A stretch of 64,000 nt of DNA, taken from Oceanobacillus sp. Castelsardo (lineage in GTDB: Bacteria > Bacillota > Bacilli > Bacillales > Amphibacillaceae). The DNA is taken from the NCBI RefSeq assembly GCF_001659985.1, contig NZ_LYCS01000008.1:79219-143218 (forward strand). Reading direction: 5' to 3'. The position numbers and the translations under genes were made by a program. Position 1 is the first letter of the stretch; every line of letters begins with the position of its first letter. Below the pieces are notes generated by a model that was not told the origin of the DNA, ran no database searches, and saw only the letters and a program-made list of their open reading frames with translations. Of this stretch, positions 60,477 through 64,000 are shown piece by piece.

Positions 60477-62591
60477 ATGAAAAAATTATTAACAAAGATT
60501 ACAGACCGAGTATCAACCAATAAAGGAATGTGGATCACCATTACGACATGGTTAGTGGTAACTATTCTTCTGTCCATCTTTGCACCTAGTTCAAGTGACT
60601 ATCAAGTTTCTAGCGTAGACACACTTCCTGAGGATGCCCATTCAGTTATTGCTAGTAAAAAGATTGAATCTTATTTTCCATCATCTAATAACTTACCTGC
60701 AATATTGGTGTTGGAATCTAGCGATGGTGAAATAAAAACAGAAGATCTTGCTAGTATAACCAACAGTTTGGATTCAACTAATATAAATGGTTTAGAAGCA
60801 GTAATACCGATAGATAAGCTCCCCCCACAAGCTACGGAAGGTTTTTTCTCTGAAAGTAAATCTGTTGCAATTTTGCCAATTAGCTTTCGTTCAAATATGG
60901 ATACTTCGGATATAAAAGAATCGTTAATAAAAGTGGAAAACGTAGTAAAAGAAAGTACGAATCTAAACTTACACATCACTGGACCAGCTGGAATAGCCGT
61001 AGATACTACAGATTTATTTAAACGAGCTGACGTTGTATTAATACTTGCCACTGTAGGAATTGTCTTAGTACTATTAGTCGTAATTTATCGTTCACCATTA
61101 CTAGCTTTGATTCCTTTACTTGCAGTGGGCTTCGTCTATCAAGTAACATCACAGATTTTAGGCCTCTTTGGAAAAGCAGGATTAATAATGAGTATGCAAT
61201 CCGTTTCAATCATGACAATCCTACTTTTTGCTGCGGTAACGGATTATTCCCTGTTTGTCTTTTCACGTTATCGTGAGGAATTAAAAACTTATGATAGTAA
61301 ATTTGAGGCAATGAAAACCGCAATGAGGGGAACAGGTACTCCTGTTTTTTATTCCGGTGGCACCATATTTGCGGCAATGATTATTCTTATTTTTGCTGTA
61401 CTTGGTGATTATAAGAACTTTGCACCTATATTTGGAACCGCACTAATTATCATCATGCTAGCATCAATAACTTTAGTCCCTGCACTATTTACACTATTTG
61501 GCAGAAAGTCATTTTGGCCTATTATTCCACATGTAGGGGAGGAGAAGATCAAATCTAACTCAATTTGGAGTAAAGTTGGACGTTTTGTCACTGATAAACC
61601 AATTCTTTCTGTTGTTCTTATATGTATTGTATTGCTCGGGTCAGCAAGTAATATCTTCAACATTCAATATGAGTATGATTTATTGAAATCATTTCCTGAA
61701 GATATGCCATCAAGAATTGGCTATGAAACTTTAGCGGATCAATTCCATCCGGGTGATTTGGCAGAAACAACTATACTATTTGAATCAGAAATTCCTACTA
61801 CTGAAGAACAGCGAACCGATTTAATGAACGCTCTCAAGGAACAACCACTAGTTGAAAATGTTCGTATAGGTCAAATTTCGGAAAACAAACTGGCTATTAC
61901 TTATAGCATGACTTTTGAGAAAAATCCATATTCTGAAGCTGCAATGGATGCTTTGGAATCAATCCAAAATAACTCAACCACTATTATCGGGAATAGTAAT
62001 TTATCTGGTAATCTTTATTTTGCTGGAGAAACGGCAAGCTCAGTAGATGATCGTTCCTATAATAATCGTGACTTAATAGTAATTGTCATAATGGAAACTG
62101 TTTTAATCTTTATCATGCTTATCTTCCTAACTAGGTCGGTAAAAATGCCAATTTATATGATGGGAACCATACTAATTTCCTTCATTGCAGCATTAGGATT
62201 AGGAACATTCTTAACCCAATTATTATTTGGGATTGAGACCATCTCGAACAGAGTTCCTGTCTATGCTTTTATATTTTTAGTTGCCCTTGGAATAGATTAT
62301 AATATCATGCTTGTTTCTCGGTTTATAGAAGAACATAAAAGTCATACATTAAAAGAGGCAGTAAATATATCTGTAGCAAAAACTGGTGGCGTCATTTCTT
62401 CAGCTGGGATTATATTAGCAGCAACGTTTGCAGTATTAATGACCCAGCCGGTCCAAATGTTGTTTGTATTTGGTTTTATAGTGGCAGTTGGTATTTTAAT
62501 GGATACATTCCTAGTTCGTGGCGTACTATTACCAGCTCTACTTGTTCTATTTGAAAAGGATAAGAAAGAAAAAGTGGAACAAAATAGTTAG
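60477..62591 (+). CDS. MMPL-family RND transporter (YdfJ-like)
   Basis: The 704-residue protein has 12 predicted membrane helices in two halves, each with a large outer loop (residues about 40-180 and 395-530). Family motifs are visible in the helices 4-5 region: AAVTDYSLFVFSRYREEL in the first half and ALGIDYNIMLVSRFIEEH in the second, which contain the Asp-Tyr pairs of the proton relay. Such proteins export lipids or hydrophobic drugs. The upstream TetR and triple operator control it. Confidence 0.93.
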   Translation: MKKLLTKITDRVSTNKGMWITITTWLVVTILLSIFAPSSSDYQVSSVDTLPEDAHSVIASKKIESYFPSSNNLPAILVLESSDGEIKTEDLASITNSLDSTNINGLEAVIPIDKLPPQATEGFFSESKSVAILPISFRSNMDTSDIKESLIKVENVVKESTNLNLHITGPAGIAVDTTDLFKRADVVLILATVGIVLVLLVVIYRSPLLALIPLLAVGFVYQVTSQILGLFGKAGLIMSMQSVSIMTILLFAAVTDYSLFVFSRYREELKTYDSKFEAMKTAMRGTGTPVFYSGGTIFAAMIILIFAVLGDYKNFAPIFGTALIIIMLASITLVPALFTLFGRKSFWPIIPHVGEEKIKSNSIWSKVGRFVTDKPILSVVLICIVLLGSASNIFNIQYEYDLLKSFPEDMPSRIGYETLADQFHPGDLAETTILFESEIPTTEEQRTDLMNALKEQPLVENVRIGQISENKLAITYSMTFEKNPYSEAAMDALESIQNNSTTIIGNSNLSGNLYFAGETASSVDDRSYNNRDLIVIVIMETVLIFIMLIFLTRSVKMPIYMMGTILISFIAALGLGTFLTQLLFGIETISNRVPVYAFIFLVALGIDYNIMLVSRFIEEHKSHTLKEAVNISVAKTGGVISSAGIILAATFAVLMTQPVQMLFVFGFIVAVGILMDTFLVRGVLLPALLVLFEKDKKEKVEQNS

Positions 62592-62633
62592 TATCAGAAA
62601 ACTAAGGCGGGGAGTTTACCTTCCTATCCGCAC

Positions 62634-62668
62634 AAAAGACATGGAGATAGTACTTTCCATGTCTTTTT
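62634..62668 (+). terminator. Terminator of the MMPL gene
   Basis: AAAAGACATGGA and TCCATGTCTTTT pair around an 11-base loop, then T. Confidence 0.88.
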
Positions 62669-62885
62669 GTTTAGCTATAATACGGAAATAACTTCTACTT
62701 AAAAAGGATAAATAATAGCAACATAAACGTGATTTAATGAAAATCAAGTGTTTGTGATAGGTACCAATCTACATTATTTTTAAACAATCCCAAACACTTC
62801 ATTGTATTGATGAAGTAACAACAATAAGGAATGATAGTTTTGTGGATTTCTTTTAAGTAGGGATTTACATTAACCATCTAGATTT

Positions 62886-62940
62886 GAAAACTCGGCATTC
62901 GCCAAGCCTTTGGGCGAATGACTTAGTTGCACTTATGCAA
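62886..62940 (-). repeat. Hairpin repeat GGCATTCGCC, intergenic
   Basis: GGCATTCGCC and GGGCGAATG arms are followed by ACTTAGTTGCACTTATGCAA. The reverse strand matches 22288-22342 (GCATAAGTGCAACTAAGGCA and on), which lies inside copy C of the 143-bp element; a looser match is at 5424-5467. Confidence 0.7.
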
Positions 62941-62984
62941 ATCTTTACGGTGGGACGAGTAATCGGAGTCCCAGACGGGAAAGA
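62941..62984. repeat. Hairpin repeat GGTGGGACGA, copy near the rRNA operon
   Basis: ATCTTTACGGTGGGAC and GTCCCAGACGGGAAAGAT pair. CGGTGGGACGAGTAAT and GGAGTCCCA recur at 63691-63715 in the 5S-23S spacer. It directly abuts the preceding repeat. Confidence 0.65.
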
Positions 62985-63480
62985 TTTTATACTTTCCTAT
63001 CTGCTAAAATGAAATTTCAATCAGTGGGAGTTACCTTACCTTCACAATGATTGTTAGTTGAACGAATCTAGCTTTTACTGGCTGTCTGTTCCCCACTTAC
63101 AATTCTGTATTCTCCTCAAATTCTTGAAGTGAGGGCCTTGCAGCCAGTTAACATGCGATAAAAATAGGATGTGAGAGAAGCTAGTAAGAATGAATTTTAT
63201 ACTTGGTTTTCTTCATTAATAAGATAAACCTTATATTCATATCTTTGGTAATTCTATACGGAATTCCAAAAGAAGTGCCTTTTCAATTTTAATTTGTCAT
63301 CCTGTAACATTTAGTATTAGTAAAGTCCATTTATTGCCTAAATTTAACGATTCGCTCATGCAATAATTATCACTATTACCCGGGAAATGTCGAATGTAAA
63401 GGATAATAATAAAATTTTGTATGATAGGTCAAACGTTTGTTTTAACGTTAAAGAATGAAGGTTTTTATAACTATTTTATA
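62985..63480. other. Gene-free stretch upstream of the 5S end of the rRNA operon
   Basis: No convincing gene is seen. A long imperfect hairpin is present at 63077-63148: ACTGGCTG and CAGCCAGT as outer arms, CCCCACTT and AAGTGAGGG as inner arms. The rest is AT-rich without clear signals. It may be decayed mobile DNA. Confidence 0.4.
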
Positions 63481-63481
63481 T

Positions 63482-63524
63482 AAAAAAGAAGACAGGATAT
63501 GATTTTTTTATCATATCCTGTCTT
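63482..63524 (-). terminator. Terminator of the rRNA operon
   Basis: On the minus strand AAGACAGGATATGAT and ATCATATCCTGTCTT are perfect 15-bp arms around six A, followed by CTTTTTT. It is placed 9 bases after 5S rRNA. Confidence 0.9.
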
Positions 63525-63532
63525 TCAGCATT

Positions 63533-63648
63533 GCCTGGCGGCATCCTACTCTCGCAGGGGGAACCCCCAACTACCATCGGCGCTGGAGAGCTTAACTTCT
63601 GTGTTCGGTATGGGAACAGGTGTGACCTCTCCGCCATCACTACCAGGC
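63533..63648 (-). rRNA. rrf: 5S ribosomal RNA
   Basis: The minus strand reads as a 116-base 5S rRNA with CATACCGAACACAGAAGTTA, the CGCCGATGGTAGT region and complementary ends (GCCTGGTAGTG... with ...TGCCGCCAGGC). The length equals that of Bacillus 5S rRNA. It is the last gene of a minus-strand rrn operon. Confidence 0.95.
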
Positions 63649-63675
63649 CTACACGATGTAGGTCGTTCGGTGTTG

Positions 63676-63725
63676 TCCACAAATGATTTTCGGTGGGACG
63701 AGTAATTGGAGTCCCAGGACGTGGA
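63676..63725. repeat. Hairpin repeat GGTGGGACGA inside the 5S-23S spacer
   Basis: GTCCAC (63676-63681) and GTGGAC (63720-63725) form outer arms, GGTGGGAC and GTCCCAG inner ones. It matches 62948-62972. It lies in the transcribed spacer of the rRNA operon and would be part of the precursor RNA. Confidence 0.65.
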
Positions 63726-63813
63726 CGCTTTTAAGCGAACTTCCTTTAATGTCTTTCAATTAGGATTTGTACCTTAAAAACTAAATAAGAGCAAATTAGA
63801 CATCAAAAGAAGT

Positions 63814-64000
63814 TAGTTAAGTCCTCGATCGATTAGTATTTGTCAGCTCCACGTGTCGCCACGCTTCCACCTCAAACCTATTAACCTCATCGTCTCTGAG
63901 GGATCTTACTCATTTAAAATGATGGGAAGTCTCATCTTGAGGGGGGCTTCATGCTTAGATGCTTTCAGCACTTATCCTTTCCACACGTAGCTACCCAGCT
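63814..64000 (-). rRNA. rrl: 23S ribosomal RNA, 3' end (cut by window edge)
   Basis: The minus strand holds the conserved 23S 3' end: AATACTAATCGATCGAGGAC followed by TTAACTAACTT, and earlier GTGGAGCTGACA, AGCATCTAAGCATGAAGCCC. Only about 187 bases are inside the window. The exact 3' end near 63814 is estimated by likeness to Bacillus 23S rRNA. Confidence 0.95.

Noticed and set aside
62985..63480. Decayed insertion sequence or group II intron
   Set aside because: The long hairpin at 63077-63148 is suggestive, but no transposase or reverse transcriptase remnant and no intron domain V could be read.
63476..63705. Open frames on both strands over the rRNA end
   Set aside because: They cover 5S rRNA and its terminator and are chance frames.

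Overview
The window is a chromosomal segment of a low-G+C, Gram-positive, spore-forming bacterium of the Bacillaceae. Signs are strong AAGGAGG-type ribosome binding sites, frequent TTG and GTG starts, a CotF-like spore coat protein, YfhD-, YueI-, YqxD- and YkvR-type proteins, and trp control by T-box RNAs. A BCCT osmolyte transporter and the overall gene set suggest a halotolerant Oceanobacillus/Virgibacillus-like genus; that placement is inference.

Layout. 1-8.3 kb: a cut-off DsbA-family gene, type 2 IPP isomerase, an HD alarmone-hydrolase-like protein, aldo/keto reductase, rhodanese-type sulfurtransferase, peptidase T, a lipoprotein D,D-carboxypeptidase, a DUF2269 protein and a nitroreductase. 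8.3-15.9 kb: a cluster of DnaA boxes, then a long leader with two tandem Trp T-boxes and the complete trpEGDCFBA operon. 15.9-22.1 kb: a metal chaperone and a P-type ATPase under twin promoters with Crp/Fnr-like palindromes, a thioredoxin-like protein, and a GntR/ABC/permease/exported-protein operon with four tandem operators. 22.5-34.5 kb: exoA, small stress and spore genes, an acetoacetyl-CoA synthetase, convergent panF with its DUF997 partner, a tRNA-Ala, a TipA-type MerR regulator and a glycine/proline-rich protein. 34.5-40.5 kb: BCCT transporter, squalene-synthase-fold protein, MFS exporter and AI-2E-type membrane protein. 40.5-48.6 kb: a sorbitol PTS operon (SorC regulator, GutM, IIC, IIBC, IIA, sorbitol-6-phosphate dehydrogenase, transaldolase-family aldolase), a divergent HAD phosphatase, and PTS enzyme I. 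49-62.6 kb: hom-thrC-thrB, an AcuI/YhfP oxidoreductase, a stress-type SDR, argF, an rRNA methyltransferase, hisC, NUDIX, and a TetR/MMPL efflux pair. 62.6-64 kb: an approximately 900-base gene-free stretch, then 5S and the 3' end of 23S rRNA on the minus strand.

The least ordinary feature is the density of dispersed, hairpin-forming repeats. A 143-bp element with perfect 10-bp terminal inverted repeats occurs twice intact (2993-3135, 8750-8892) and once enlarged by insertions (22214-22553), with several end fragments. One intact copy lies inside the first Trp T-box leader, and a much shorter look-alike lies in the second. A different repeat supplies the last codons and stop of trpD. A hairpin repeat is found in the 5S-23S spacer. 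The gene content itself is mostly core metabolism; I did not find a defence island, prophage, CRISPR array or intact insertion sequence.
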